32,111 nt of DNA from Dehalococcoidia bacterium (GTDB taxonomy: Bacteria > Chloroflexota > Dehalococcoidia > GIF9 > AB-539-J10). A program made the position numbers and the translations under genes. A model generated the notes under the pieces. It had not been told where the DNA came from. It saw only the letters and a program-made list of their open reading frames with translations, and did not search any database. Where the stretch lies: positions 1-32,111 of the forward strand of contig JAFGBN010000018.1 of assembly GCA_016933195.1 (NCBI GenBank), given 5' to 3'. Shown in pieces: positions 14,530-23,678 of the stretch. The stretch's first letter is position 1. Each line of letters begins with the position of its first letter.

Positions 14530-15890
14530 GCTCTTGCTTGTCCCTTTTTATCGCTCTTACGGACAGCCTTGGTGAAAATTAACTGCAAAGGAATGCCATG
14601 AAAACCAAACTTTAGGCGAAGCTTGTTCTCCAGGTAACGCTGATAGGAAAAATGAACCAGTTGCGGGTCATTAACCTCCATAATGAAAGTTGCAGGCCGA
14701 GCTTCATCTTGATAGGCTTGAGTAATACGCAACCGCTTCGAACCCTTGCGAGGTGTGAGGTGGCTGCTTATCGCTTCTTTGACCACTGCGTCAACTTCTG
14801 ATTTTGGCAAACGTTTCTGCCTTTCCAGCCATACTCGCCAGGCTTCAGGGAAAATTTTGTTTATATTTTGCTCTAACTTGGAGGAAATGTAAATAACAGG
14901 TGCATAAGGCATAAATTTAAGTCGCTGCTCTAGATGCTGCTTAAATTCTCGCCTCTGTGCCTGAGGAACCAGGTCCCATTTATTAACCAACAGCACTATG
15001 CCCTTGCCAAAGCCAACAATATAACCAGCGATGTGCATGTCTTGAGCAGTAATGAATTCAGAGGCATCAACCAGTAGCAAGGCAATATCACAGCGATTAA
15101 TAGCCTGAAGGGCACGCAGCATGCTATAGTAGTCCACTCCGACACCGACTCGTCCACGTCGTTTAATACCAGCGGTATCAATAAGCAAGATTTTCTTATC
15201 ATTCCAACGGACTACAGCATCAAGAGAGTCGCGGGTCGTGCCCGGAGACTCGTGGGTAATAGCTCTTTGGCTTCCCATCAGGGCATTTAGCAACGTTGAC
15301 TTACCCACATTAGGTCGTCCCACAATGGCTAACTTTGCCTCTTCTGGCTCTACCAAGCTGGGAGGCGATGGGGGGAGGAAGACCAGCATAGCATCCATCA
15401 ATTCTCCTATTCCTCGATTATGATAAGCGCTAATAGCTATAGGCTTACCCATGCTGAGGTGATAAAAATCAGCCACCTGGTTTGCTTGTTTGGCAGAATC
15501 TATCTTGTTCACTGCCAGGACTACAGGCTTGTCGGTGGCACGCAATATATCAGCTATTTCCTCATCGGTGGTAACGATTCCCTGGCAAGCATCTACCAGG
15601 AAAATGATGGCATCTGCTTGAGCAATAGCTGCTTCTGCTTGTTGCTTAACCATTTCATCCAGGATTGTGGATGGCTTCGCTTGCCATCCGCCAGCGTCAA
15701 CCACGATTAGCTCTCTTCCCTGCCACGAGGTGGAGGCGAAAACACGGTCTCGGGTAGTTCCCGGTAAATCGGCGATGACGGCCAGGCGTTTACCTGCCAG
15801 GCGGTTAAGCAGGGTAGACTTGCCCACATTAGTCCTGCCCACAATAGCTATAACAGGGGTTCTTTGTTCCGGGCCTAATTCCCTATTCAT
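14526..15890 (-). CDS. der: Ribosome assembly GTPase Der (EngA)
   Basis: This 454-aa protein has two tandem G domains and a C-terminal KH-like domain, the Der architecture needed for 50S subunit maturation. G1 motifs are GRTNVGKST (18-26) and GRPNVGKST (191-199). G3 motifs are DAGG and DTAG; G4 motifs are NKID and NKWD. The KH-like domain occupies about 365-454 (HLTPRKGSKRLRITQAYQ). AGGAG lies only 3 nt before the ATG, an unusually tight spacing. It heads the operon with plsY and gpsA. Confidence 0.95.
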   Translation of the reverse strand: MNRELGPEQRTPVIAIVGRTNVGKSTLLNRLAGKRLAVIADLPGTTRDRVFASTSWQGRELIVVDAGGWQAKPSTILDEMVKQQAEAAIAQADAIIFLVDACQGIVTTDEEIADILRATDKPVVLAVNKIDSAKQANQVADFYHLSMGKPIAISAYHNRGIGELMDAMLVFLPPSPPSLVEPEEAKLAIVGRPNVGKSTLLNALMGSQRAITHESPGTTRDSLDAVVRWNDKKILLIDTAGIKRRGRVGVGVDYYSMLRALQAINRCDIALLLVDASEFITAQDMHIAGYIVGFGKGIVLLVNKWDLVPQAQRREFKQHLEQRLKFMPYAPVIYISSKLEQNINKIFPEAWRVWLERQKRLPKSEVDAVVKEAISSHLTPRKGSKRLRITQAYQDEARPATFIMEVNDPQLVHFSYQRYLENKLRLKFGFHGIPLQLIFTKAVRKSDKKGQARA

Positions 15891-16109
15891 TGCTCCTGAA
15901 GTTTTCGATACAATCGCATCGGCATCTTTTATTCTTAACCGGATAACATTATACAGGGTAAGACCATCTTCTCTAAAATTGCAAGGTAGAGCTAAAAACT
16001 GTTGCCCGCCTTTAGATAAGCCCCGCCTCTATCAAAGTTTCCAGCTCTATAATAGCAATTAGCGCATGGATTTCCGCAAAGCACCGAGGGTATTTTCGAG
16101 TTTGTCCTT

Positions 16110-17024
16110 CTATCCGCCCTGGCGAAGCGCCTTGGCCAGCAATGCTTTTTGCATGTGGAGCCTGTTTTCTGCCTGGTCGAAGACTACTGACCTTGAATCG
16201 CCCAGCACTCCCTCAGAAACTTCCTCACCACGATGGGCTGGCAGGGGATGCATAAACAAGGCGTCCTGCCTGGCTAAGGCCAACAATTCAGCGTCTACCT
16301 GATAGCCCTGAAAAGCAAGGCGACGTTCTACCTCTGCTTCCTGGCCCATGCTAATCCATACGTCGGTATATACTATATCAGCACCTTTAACCGCCTCGCG
16401 AGGCTCATCAGTTAGCCGAATTTGACTGCCGCTAAGGGCAGCAAATTCTCTGCCCTGCTTTAATAGCTCCTTCTTGATTTCATAACCGGATGGGGAAGCA
16501 ATATGGAAATTCATGCCTGTAAGTGAAGCAGCCAGGAGCAGGCTATTAGCTACATTATTGCCATCGCCAATAAATGCTACAGTCAAGCCGGAAAGCCTGC
16601 CTTTCTTTTCGTATATTGTAAGGAGGTCGGAGAGTGCCTGGCAGGGATGCTCTAAATCGGAAAGTGCATTGATTATGGGCACGGATGAATTCTCAGCTAA
16701 AACGCGCAAGGTCTCGTGGGAAAATGTGCGGGCAGCAATTCCATCAACATAGCGACTGAGCACCCTGGCCACATCAAGCACCGGCTCCCGCTTGCCCAGG
16801 CCTACTTCATCCGGGGAGAGATAAATGGCATATCCACCCAGCTGATGCATGGCTATTTCAAAGCTAACCCTGGTCCGCAGGGAAGGCTTCTCGAATAGAA
16901 GAGCCAGGGCTTTTCCGGGAAGAAGGCCCGATGTATCCTCCTGCTTCATAATCATAGCTTGCTCTATGAGTTGCTCGATTTCCTCACGGCTAAGCTCGGA
17001 TACTGAAAGTAAACCTCTTTTCAT
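16110..17024 (-). CDS. argF: Ornithine carbamoyltransferase
   Basis: This 304-aa enzyme makes citrulline from ornithine and carbamoyl phosphate in arginine synthesis. The carbamoyl-phosphate site appears as S48-L-R-T-R and H126-P-C-Q. The ornithine-side SMG loop is in DVWISMGQEAE (about 225-227). The C-terminal motif reads H259-P-L-P-A-H-R-G where most ornithine enzymes have H-C-L-P. The SMG loop favours ornithine as substrate over aspartate, so the call stands with a caution. GAGG precedes the ATG. It stands alone, divergent from polA, with an extended -10 box upstream. Confidence 0.88.
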   Translation of the reverse strand: MKRGLLSVSELSREEIEQLIEQAMIMKQEDTSGLLPGKALALLFEKPSLRTRVSFEIAMHQLGGYAIYLSPDEVGLGKREPVLDVARVLSRYVDGIAARTFSHETLRVLAENSSVPIINALSDLEHPCQALSDLLTIYEKKGRLSGLTVAFIGDGNNVANSLLLAASLTGMNFHIASPSGYEIKKELLKQGREFAALSGSQIRLTDEPREAVKGADIVYTDVWISMGQEAEVERRLAFQGYQVDAELLALARQDALFMHPLPAHRGEEVSEGVLGDSRSVVFDQAENRLHMQKALLAKALRQGG

Positions 17025-17062
17025 CTATGACCTCAGGGCTATGATGGTTGGAAAACAGCTTT

Positions 17063-17071
17063 AGTATATCA
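17063..17071 (-). promoter_or_regulatory. Extended -10 promoter of argF
   Basis: The minus strand reads TGATATACT, a TGn-TATACT element. It lies 38 nt before the argF ATG, leaving a short leader that contains the GAGG ribosome binding site. Confidence 0.45.
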
Positions 17072-17085
17072 TGCCTGTAAGGTAG

Positions 17086-17091
17086 TATAAT
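17086..17091 (+). promoter_or_regulatory. -10 box of polA
   Basis: TATAAT ends 8 nt before the polA ATG. No Shine-Dalgarno sequence fits between, so transcription probably begins at the start codon. A convincing -35 is not visible. Confidence 0.45.
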
Positions 17092-17099
17092 AGGCTGAG

Positions 17100-19847
17100 A
17101 TGCCTGAGAAACAAAAGCCTCTACTCCTGCTCTTCGATGGCAATGCTTTAGTGCATCGTGCATTTCATGCTTTGCCTCCACTAACGGTATCAAAGACCGG
17201 CGAGATTGTAAACGCCGTTTATGGTTTTGCCGCTACCCTGCTCAAAGTGCTTGCTGAATTTAAGCCTGCCCACTGGGTTGTCGCCTTTGACCGTCCTGCT
17301 CCAACCTTCAGGCATGAGAAGTTCGCAGAGTATAAGGCACAGCGCCCTGCTACACCAGACGAACTGAAAGGCCAGATAAAACGAGTCCACCAACTGGTGG
17401 AGACCTTCCATATCCCCATCTTTGAAATCGATGGCTTTGAGGCTGACGATATTCTGGGCACCTTAAGTAAGCAGGCTACTGAGCAGGGCATCCAGACTAT
17501 AATCGTCAGCGGGGACAATGACATGCTTCAAGCGGTATCGCCAGAAGTGAAAGCCCTCGTCCCCAGGCGAGCCTTTACCGATACCGTTCTTTATGATGAA
17601 GAAGCAGTCCACCAGAAATACGGCATAAAGCCGGGACAACTCACTGACTTTAAGGCTTTGGTTGGTGATGCCTCAGACAACATTCCAGGTGTGCCCGGTA
17701 TTGGTGAGAAGACAGCCGCAAAGCTAATTCAGCAGTTCGACAGCATCGAAGGAATCTATGGTCATATTGAAGATATAACTCCGGGCAAGCTGCAAACAGT
17801 GCTGCGCCAGTACCAGTCTCGGGCCTTCCAAAACAAAGAATTAGTCACCATAGTTAGAGATGTCCCTATAAATCTAAACCTGGAAACTTGCCAGGTGAGC
17901 AGATATAACCGGGATGAAGTAGTAGGGCTGTTCCGGGAGCTCGAGTTTATTAACTTGCTTCCCAGGCTGCCGCAGGAAATAGGGGAGACGGCAGGTATAA
18001 AGGAAGCCCATTCCAAAGGCATTTATCAAATAGTAAATACCGATACAGGCCTGAGTGAGCTTATCAGCCAGCTCGAAAGAGCAGGAGAGATAGCCATTGA
18101 TATCGAAAGCACCCTGCCCCTTGAAGAGGGGGAAATTAAAAATGAGAGCCTGTGGGCAGGAGTGGTGGGCATGACGGTATCACCGGCTTTCGGGAAGGCA
18201 TTCTATATACCTATGGGGCACCGAGGTCTGAATCAGCCCCGGCAACTGCCACTGGCCCAGGTCTTAGCCGGGCTAAGACCAGTCCTGGAAAACATGAATA
18301 CCCAGAAAATCGCCTATGATGGCAAGCGAATCATTAGCATTTTAGCTGGCTGCGGGATAGAAGTTAAAAATTTGAATTTCGACCCCATGATTGCCGCCTA
18401 TCTTTTGGGGGAAAAGGGCCTGGGCCTTAAAGCACTTGCCTTCAACAGAGTAGGCATTGAAATAACGCCCTTCACTGAATTCATAGGCACAGGTAAGAAA
18501 CAAAGCTCGATAGCTACGCTGGAGGTAGAACAAATTGCTGACCATGCTTGCACTGACGTGGATATCCTGTGGGGTTTAAAGGAGAGCTTACAGGATGAGC
18601 TACGCCGGCAAGGGCTGTGGAAACTCTTCAGCGAAGTGGAAATGCCCCTGGTCCCAGTGTTAGCAGCTATGGAGAGAAATGGCGTTCTCCTGGACGCTGA
18701 TTTGCTTCGCAAAATATCCCTGGAATTAGGCCGGGAAATACTAAAACTGGAGGCGGAAATCTACGATAGCCTGGGACATGAATTCAATATCAATTCCCCG
18801 CAGCAACTGGGCAAGGTGCTCTTTGAAGAACTCAGGTTACCCCAAGCCCGCAGGACAAAAACCGGCTATTCTACTGAGGCTTCGGTTATGGAAGCGTTGC
18901 GGGGCACTCACCCCATAATCGAGCTTGTGTTGCAATATCGCCAGCTTACCAAGCTCAAGTCGACCTATGTCGATACATTGCCGAGGCTCGTTAAGCATGA
19001 GACGGGAAGGATACACACCAGTTTCAACCAGACGGGCACCACCACGGGACGGCTTTCCTCTAACGAACCGAACCTGCAAAATATCCCCGTACGGGGAGAA
19101 ATGGGAAGGAAAATAAGGCAGGCTATCATAGCGCCACCCGGGTCACTACTTTTCAGTGCCGATTATTCTCAAATTGACCTCAGGGCTTTAGCCCACCTCT
19201 CGCATGATGCTGCCCTCATTGCCGCCTTTGCCAGTGATGAGGATATTCACGCCATGACTGCCTCCAGAATCTTTGGTGTTTCCAGGGACGAAGTGACCCC
19301 TGAGATGCGCCGTAACGCCAAGACGGTCAATTTTGGTGTTATCTACGGCATGAGCGGCTATGGCCTGGAGCAGGCCACTAATTTTACCCGGGAGGAAGCA
19401 TCCCAGTTCATCGCTCTATATTTCGAAAAATATCCTGAGGTAAAGGAATACATTGAAGCGACTAAAGAACAGGCTAGGAAGCTGGGCTATGTACAGACGG
19501 TGATGGGCAGGCGAAGGCTTATACCCGAAATCAACTCCCCCAACCGGCAAATCAGGCAAGCTGCTGAGAGAATGGCTGTAAATGCGCCGGTGCAGGGTAC
19601 CTCAGCCGACATCATCAAGGTTGCCATGCTCGACCTGCATCGAGAAATGAAAGAACATAAGCTCAAAAGCAAGATGCTGCTGCAAATTCATGATGAATTG
19701 ATTTTTGAAGTACCTGAAGAGGAGATAGCAGAAATGAAATCCCTGGTCACCGAGCTTATGCCCCGGGCTATAAAGCTCCTTGTGCCGATAAAGATAGACA
19801 TCAAGACAGGCAACAACTGGGGCGAGATGGCATACATCAACGAATAA
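17100..19847 (+). CDS. polA: DNA polymerase I
   Basis: This 915-aa protein has all three classical domains. The N-terminal 5'-3' flap nuclease (about 1-290) includes DGFEADDILGTL and GDNDMLQAV with a helix-hairpin-helix GVPGIGEKTAAKL. The 3'-5' exonuclease domain (about 310-500) keeps the acidic residues of DIE (motif I) and later aspartates, while the Tyr of motif III appears to be His (HACTDVD). The polymerase has motif A DYSQIDLR (688-695), motif B RRNAKTVNFGVIYG and motif C HDELIFEVP. In motif A the usual Glu (E710 in E. coli) is Asp693. It serves repair and Okazaki fragment processing. The ATG follows a -10 box by 8 nt. Confidence 0.95.
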   Translation: MPEKQKPLLLLFDGNALVHRAFHALPPLTVSKTGEIVNAVYGFAATLLKVLAEFKPAHWVVAFDRPAPTFRHEKFAEYKAQRPATPDELKGQIKRVHQLVETFHIPIFEIDGFEADDILGTLSKQATEQGIQTIIVSGDNDMLQAVSPEVKALVPRRAFTDTVLYDEEAVHQKYGIKPGQLTDFKALVGDASDNIPGVPGIGEKTAAKLIQQFDSIEGIYGHIEDITPGKLQTVLRQYQSRAFQNKELVTIVRDVPINLNLETCQVSRYNRDEVVGLFRELEFINLLPRLPQEIGETAGIKEAHSKGIYQIVNTDTGLSELISQLERAGEIAIDIESTLPLEEGEIKNESLWAGVVGMTVSPAFGKAFYIPMGHRGLNQPRQLPLAQVLAGLRPVLENMNTQKIAYDGKRIISILAGCGIEVKNLNFDPMIAAYLLGEKGLGLKALAFNRVGIEITPFTEFIGTGKKQSSIATLEVEQIADHACTDVDILWGLKESLQDELRRQGLWKLFSEVEMPLVPVLAAMERNGVLLDADLLRKISLELGREILKLEAEIYDSLGHEFNINSPQQLGKVLFEELRLPQARRTKTGYSTEASVMEALRGTHPIIELVLQYRQLTKLKSTYVDTLPRLVKHETGRIHTSFNQTGTTTGRLSSNEPNLQNIPVRGEMGRKIRQAIIAPPGSLLFSADYSQIDLRALAHLSHDAALIAAFASDEDIHAMTASRIFGVSRDEVTPEMRRNAKTVNFGVIYGMSGYGLEQATNFTREEASQFIALYFEKYPEVKEYIEATKEQARKLGYVQTVMGRRRLIPEINSPNRQIRQAAERMAVNAPVQGTSADIIKVAMLDLHREMKEHKLKSKMLLQIHDELIFEVPEEEIAEMKSLVTELMPRAIKLLVPIKIDIKTGNNWGEMAYINE

Positions 19848-20140
19848 AGGCAGTCGCTAAACTCCCCAATGCTCTCACGGTTCCACATAAAGTACGCTAT
19901 ATCGAACGATGGAAAGTCCTGGTAAATGCTCCCCAGAATGAGCTCCTGCAATGGAAGGCGCGGTGATGCTGTCCAGCTCTGAGTTTCAACGGCTAGCAAA
20001 CCGCCAGCAAGTGGCTTTAGGCATATTGGTCGTGTAGCGAGATTGACCATCATATTCCGAACAAGGATAGTTTTCTTCGTTATTCAGGAAGTTAATGCCG
20101 CATATCGTATTTATGAATAATCTCAAGGAGAGGCTACAAT

Positions 20141-20212
20141 ATGATAAAGACAGGGGATAAAAAAAGAGGCATTACCGCGGGACGGAACCCTTTGGATGGC
20201 CTCTCATCGTGA
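20141..20212 (+). CDS. Possible 23-codon small ORF
   Basis: ATG at 20141 follows AAGGAG (20125-20130) by 10 nt and encodes MIKTGDKKRGITAGRNPLDG plus three residues before TGA. It has no recognisable family and may be a chance ORF or the remnant of a longer gene cut at the island junction. Confidence 0.2.
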   Translation: MIKTGDKKRGITAGRNPLDGLSS

Positions 20213-20256
20213 TTCTGGTATAAGTGTAACAAATACATATATTCTGTCAAATAGTC

Positions 20257-20314
20257 TAACAGGAGCATCAGCTTGAAGCCTGAAGACATCGCGCCTGCTT
20301 AAACTTTCTGACGA
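20257..20314 (+). repeat. Island-bounding direct repeat, left copy
   Basis: This 58-bp segment starts TAACAGGAGCATC and ends CTGACGA. It aligns without gaps to 31716-31773 with roughly nine mismatches and weaker similarity beyond. The two copies are in the same orientation and enclose the defence operon and the hydrolase gene. They are candidate recombination or insertion scars. Confidence 0.75.
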
Positions 20315-20343
20315 TTTGTTACCTTTAACCAGCTTCTCCAAAA

Positions 20344-20393
20344 TGGTTATGTATTGTTCACTCTCGTATACGGATGTATAATTTACATAACCA
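20344..20393 (+). promoter_or_regulatory. Defence operon promoter within a 50-bp dyad
   Basis: TTGTTC (20354-20359), 17 bp, TATAAT (20377-20382) form a good promoter. It is bracketed by a perfect 10-bp inverted repeat, TGGTTATGTA (20344-20353) and TACATAACCA (20384-20393). An 8-bp palindrome, CGTATACG (20365-20372), sits at the same dyad centre. This looks like an operator for a dimeric or tetrameric repressor, or a cruciform-forming site. Confidence 0.6.
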
Positions 20394-20434
20394 AGAAGAT
20401 TTCCTAGTAGATAGGTAAATAATGAGACTATCTG

Positions 20435-23400
20435 ATGAGTAAATCTAAGAGAAGTAAGAAGGATCAACTGGGCTTGGGAGATGAGCTATATGGGACCAGA
20501 CTTGGAGAATTCCGTGATCGTTCGCCAAAGAAATCTGGTACTGACCTATTTATCATCGATAACAGTGATGAAGACTGGAAAGTAATCGATTATCTCCATG
20601 ATTGGTGCCAGCTTTCTCAGTCGATTGATGTAGCAACAGGGTTTTTCGAAATTGGCTCTTTGCTTGCTTTAGAGGGTGAATGGCAAAAAGTTGATAAATT
20701 CCGGATATTAATGGGTGATGAGGTTTCTTTACGTACAAAGAAAGTCTTTGATCAAGGACTAGAAAATATTACTCGCAGATTGGATAGTAGCATAGAGACT
20801 GTAAAGGAAAACAATGACTTTTTAGTAGGTGTACCGGCGATAGTAGAAGCGATTAAAGCTAAAAAGATTGAGTGTAAAGTCTATCGAGAGAACAAATTTC
20901 ACGCAAAAGCCTATATTACTAGAGCTCGTCAAGAAGTAATCGGCTCTTTCGGGCTGGTGGGCTCGTCAAATTTCACTCTGCCTGGTTTATCAAAAAACGT
21001 TGAACTTAATGTTCAAATTACAGGCAGACAGGTCAATGCTCTACAAGAATGGTATGAAGAATACTGGAGGCATGCTGAAGATGTGTCTCATGAAATACTC
21101 CGTGTTATTGAAAGACATACGCGTGAATATCAGCCTTTTGAAATATATGTCAAAGCGCTTCAGGAGTTTTTCCGCGGTCACGAAATTACCGAATCTGAAT
21201 GGGAACTGACCGGATCGAAAATGCTTCCCGTACTTGACCAGTATCAGAAAGAGGGCTATTGGTCACTGGTAAAAATCGCCAAGCAATATGGTGGGGCATT
21301 CCTGTGTGACGGAGTCGGACTAGGGAAAACCTTTATCGGGTTAATGCTTATCGAACGATTGATTATGCACGAGAGAAAACGGGTTGTCTTATTCGTCCCG
21401 AAAGCTATCCGAAAAGATGTTTGGGAAAGAGATATTCGTCGATACCTCCCTGATTTGTGGGGGGATTTCAGTAATTTGGCAATTTTTAATCACACAGATC
21501 TGAGTAGAGAAGGTGAATTTCCTCGAAGATTCGAAAAAATAGCAGAAATGGCCGATGCCATCGTCATTGATGAAGCACATCATTTCCGGAATCCAGGAAT
21601 TAAAGGTACTGGCGAAAGAAAGCCTTCCCGCTACTGGAAGCTGTTGGACCTCATCGGCGGTTCTCATGGCACCAAACAGGTCTATATGTTGACAGCCACT
21701 CCGATTAATAACCAGCTTGACGATCTCCGACATATGATTGAGTTATTTTCACGGCAAAGAGAGGATTACTTTAAATCCACGCTGGGTATCCATTCCTTGA
21801 AGGGACGTTTCATCACGATGGAGCGTGAACTTAAGAAAAAAACAGAAACTAAACAAACGGACGACGAACCGATGAGCACAGATACTAGTGAAGCTGAGAA
21901 GGTTCTCAGTTCTGATAATTTATTTAATGCCCTGGTCGTACAGAGGAGTAGGGCCTATGTTAAGCAGAGTCAAATACAAGAAGGCGGCAGGATTACCAGT
22001 TTCCCAGAGCGAAAGCCACCGCAAGTTGCACAATACTCAGTAAGAAAAACCTACGGCAAACTGCTCGATGATGTCGATAAGGCTTTTAAGAAAGAAAAGG
22101 CTCTTTTCGTCCTCGGTATTTACTACCCTCTTTATTATTATAAAGGACCAGATACGACAATCGACCCTCTGCTGCATGGTCGTCAGAGACAGGTCGTTAG
22201 TCTGATACGAACCCAGTTTCTCAAGCGCTTCGAAAGCTCAGCAAGCGCTTTTGAAAGTTCCTGTGATAGGTTGCTTATTAAGTTATTAGCCTGGGCAACG
22301 AAGCATAGTGAAACCGAAAGCGAACGTCGAAGACTGGAACGGTGGAAAGAAATGCATTCAGACTTGATTCACTATGTGCACTCGCGCCAGCTTGAACTAT
22401 GGGGTAGCGAAGAGGATATCCAAGAACTGGAAGAAGACGTTATTACCGAGGAAATGCTAGAGGAAATCGAATATCTCTCCCGGGCTGATTACAAAGTTGA
22501 AGAAATATTAAATGATACAAGAGACGACCTCGACCAGATAGCTATCTTTCTTGAGGAACTGCATAAATTTAAACCAGCACAGGATGACAAGCTACAATCC
22601 TTAATTAGATTACTAAAGACAGACCCAGTGCTGAAAACAAACAAGGTCATTATCTTCTCCGAATTCGCCGATACGGCACGTTATCTGAAAAAACAATTGC
22701 AAGCAGCCGGCATAGAAGGAGTTGAGCAGATTGACAGTGGTACAAAAGGAGACAGGAGCGCAATAATCAGGCGATTTGCTCCATATTACAACGATTCATC
22801 AAGTTCTCAGTTGAAAACGCATGGCAGTAAAGAGATAAGGATCATTATATCCACAGATATTCTTTCAGAGGGTCTCAACCTCCAAGACGCCACCCGACTC
22901 ATTAACTATGACCTGCACTGGAACCCTGTTCGACTTATGCAACGCATCGGCCGTATTGACCGTAGATTGAACCCGGAAAATGAAGCTCGGATTATTGCAG
23001 ACCATCCGGAACAAAAGGAACTACGCAGCAAAGTAGCTTACTGGAATTTCTTGCCTCCGGAGGATCTGGATGTACTGCTCCGCCTTTACCAGCTTGTCTC
23101 CCATAAAACCCTACGCATTTCCAAGACGTTTGGTATAGAAGGTAAGAAACTGCTAACGGAAAAAGATGATTATGAAGCTCTTAAGAATTTCAATGAAACA
23201 TATGAAGGTACAACGACCCTGATTGAAGACATGCACCTGGAGTACCAGCGGATTCTAAAAGAACACCCCGAGCTAGCTGATAGGCTTAAAATGTTGCCGG
23301 GGCGTGTCTTCACGGGTAAAGAGCATCCTTCAAAGAAAGCTCAGGCAGTCTTTTTCTGCTATCGGATACCGAGACCCGACTATTCTCTTGCCGGTGACAA

Positions 23401-23668
23401 TGACGAGCATCCCTGGACTGAAGAAGCCGGCGAAACCAAGTGGTATCTCTACGACCTAGCTACCGAAGCGATACTTGAAGAACCCGCGGAAATCGTCGAT
23501 ATTATCCGTTCCACTCCTGAAACTCCGCGAGTATGCCGGATTGAAAAACAAACCCTGACCGATATCAGAAAACAAGTAGAAAAGCACATTAAGAACACAT
23601 ATCTTAAACGAGTACAAGCCCCGGTAGGCATCCAGCCTAAATTGAAGGCCTGGATGGAACTTGCGTAA
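20435..23668 (+). CDS. PLD-nuclease/SNF2-type helicase fusion (defence)
   Basis: This 1077-aa protein has an N-terminal phospholipase-D-like nuclease domain (about 30-215) with H156-A-K158 and GSSN179. A full superfamily 2 SNF2-type helicase follows: motif I DGVGLGKT (292-299), motif II D379-E-A-H, motif III LTATP (419-423), and C-terminal motifs STDILSEGLNLQ and QRIGRIDR (836-843). A charged insertion lies between the lobes (about 460-720). Such enzymes translocate on DNA and cut it in restriction-like systems, for example DrmD/DrmC in DISARM, where the two activities are separate proteins, and the helicase of helicase-methylase-ATPase systems. It is the first gene of the operon. The methyltransferase ATG follows its stop by 10 bp. 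The ribosome binding site is weak. Confidence 0.88.
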   Translation: MSKSKRSKKDQLGLGDELYGTRLGEFRDRSPKKSGTDLFIIDNSDEDWKVIDYLHDWCQLSQSIDVATGFFEIGSLLALEGEWQKVDKFRILMGDEVSLRTKKVFDQGLENITRRLDSSIETVKENNDFLVGVPAIVEAIKAKKIECKVYRENKFHAKAYITRARQEVIGSFGLVGSSNFTLPGLSKNVELNVQITGRQVNALQEWYEEYWRHAEDVSHEILRVIERHTREYQPFEIYVKALQEFFRGHEITESEWELTGSKMLPVLDQYQKEGYWSLVKIAKQYGGAFLCDGVGLGKTFIGLMLIERLIMHERKRVVLFVPKAIRKDVWERDIRRYLPDLWGDFSNLAIFNHTDLSREGEFPRRFEKIAEMADAIVIDEAHHFRNPGIKGTGERKPSRYWKLLDLIGGSHGTKQVYMLTATPINNQLDDLRHMIELFSRQREDYFKSTLGIHSLKGRFITMERELKKKTETKQTDDEPMSTDTSEAEKVLSSDNLFNALVVQRSRAYVKQSQIQEGGRITSFPERKPPQVAQYSVRKTYGKLLDDVDKAFKKEKALFVLGIYYPLYYYKGPDTTIDPLLHGRQRQVVSLIRTQFLKRFESSASAFESSCDRLLIKLLAWATKHSETESERRRLERWKEMHSDLIHYVHSRQLELWGSEEDIQELEEDVITEEMLEEIEYLSRADYKVEEILNDTRDDLDQIAIFLEELHKFKPAQDDKLQSLIRLLKTDPVLKTNKVIIFSEFADTARYLKKQLQAAGIEGVEQIDSGTKGDRSAIIRRFAPYYNDSSSSQLKTHGSKEIRIIISTDILSEGLNLQDATRLINYDLHWNPVRLMQRIGRIDRRLNPENEARIIADHPEQKELRSKVAYWNFLPPEDLDVLLRLYQLVSHKTLRISKTFGIEGKKLLTEKDDYEALKNFNETYEGTTTLIEDMHLEYQRILKEHPELADRLKMLPGRVFTGKEHPSKKAQAVFFCYRIPRPDYSLAGDNDEHPWTEEAGETKWYLYDLATEAILEEPAEIVDIIRSTPETPRVCRIEKQTLTDIRKQVEKHIKNTYLKRVQAPVGIQPKLKAWMELA

Positions 23669-23678
23669 AGGTAACGCC

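Larger units (their letters stand above)
19848..20434. other. Gene-poor 587-bp region at the island junction
   Basis: No gene can be assigned with confidence. A minus-strand frame is open from 20053 through the polA end (start MMVNLATRPICLKPLAGG); it might be a gene remnant but I do not recognise it. A 23-codon ORF lies at 20141-20212. The left copy of the island-bounding direct repeat is at 20257-20314, and the defence operon promoter with its dyad is at 20344-20393. Confidence 0.5.
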
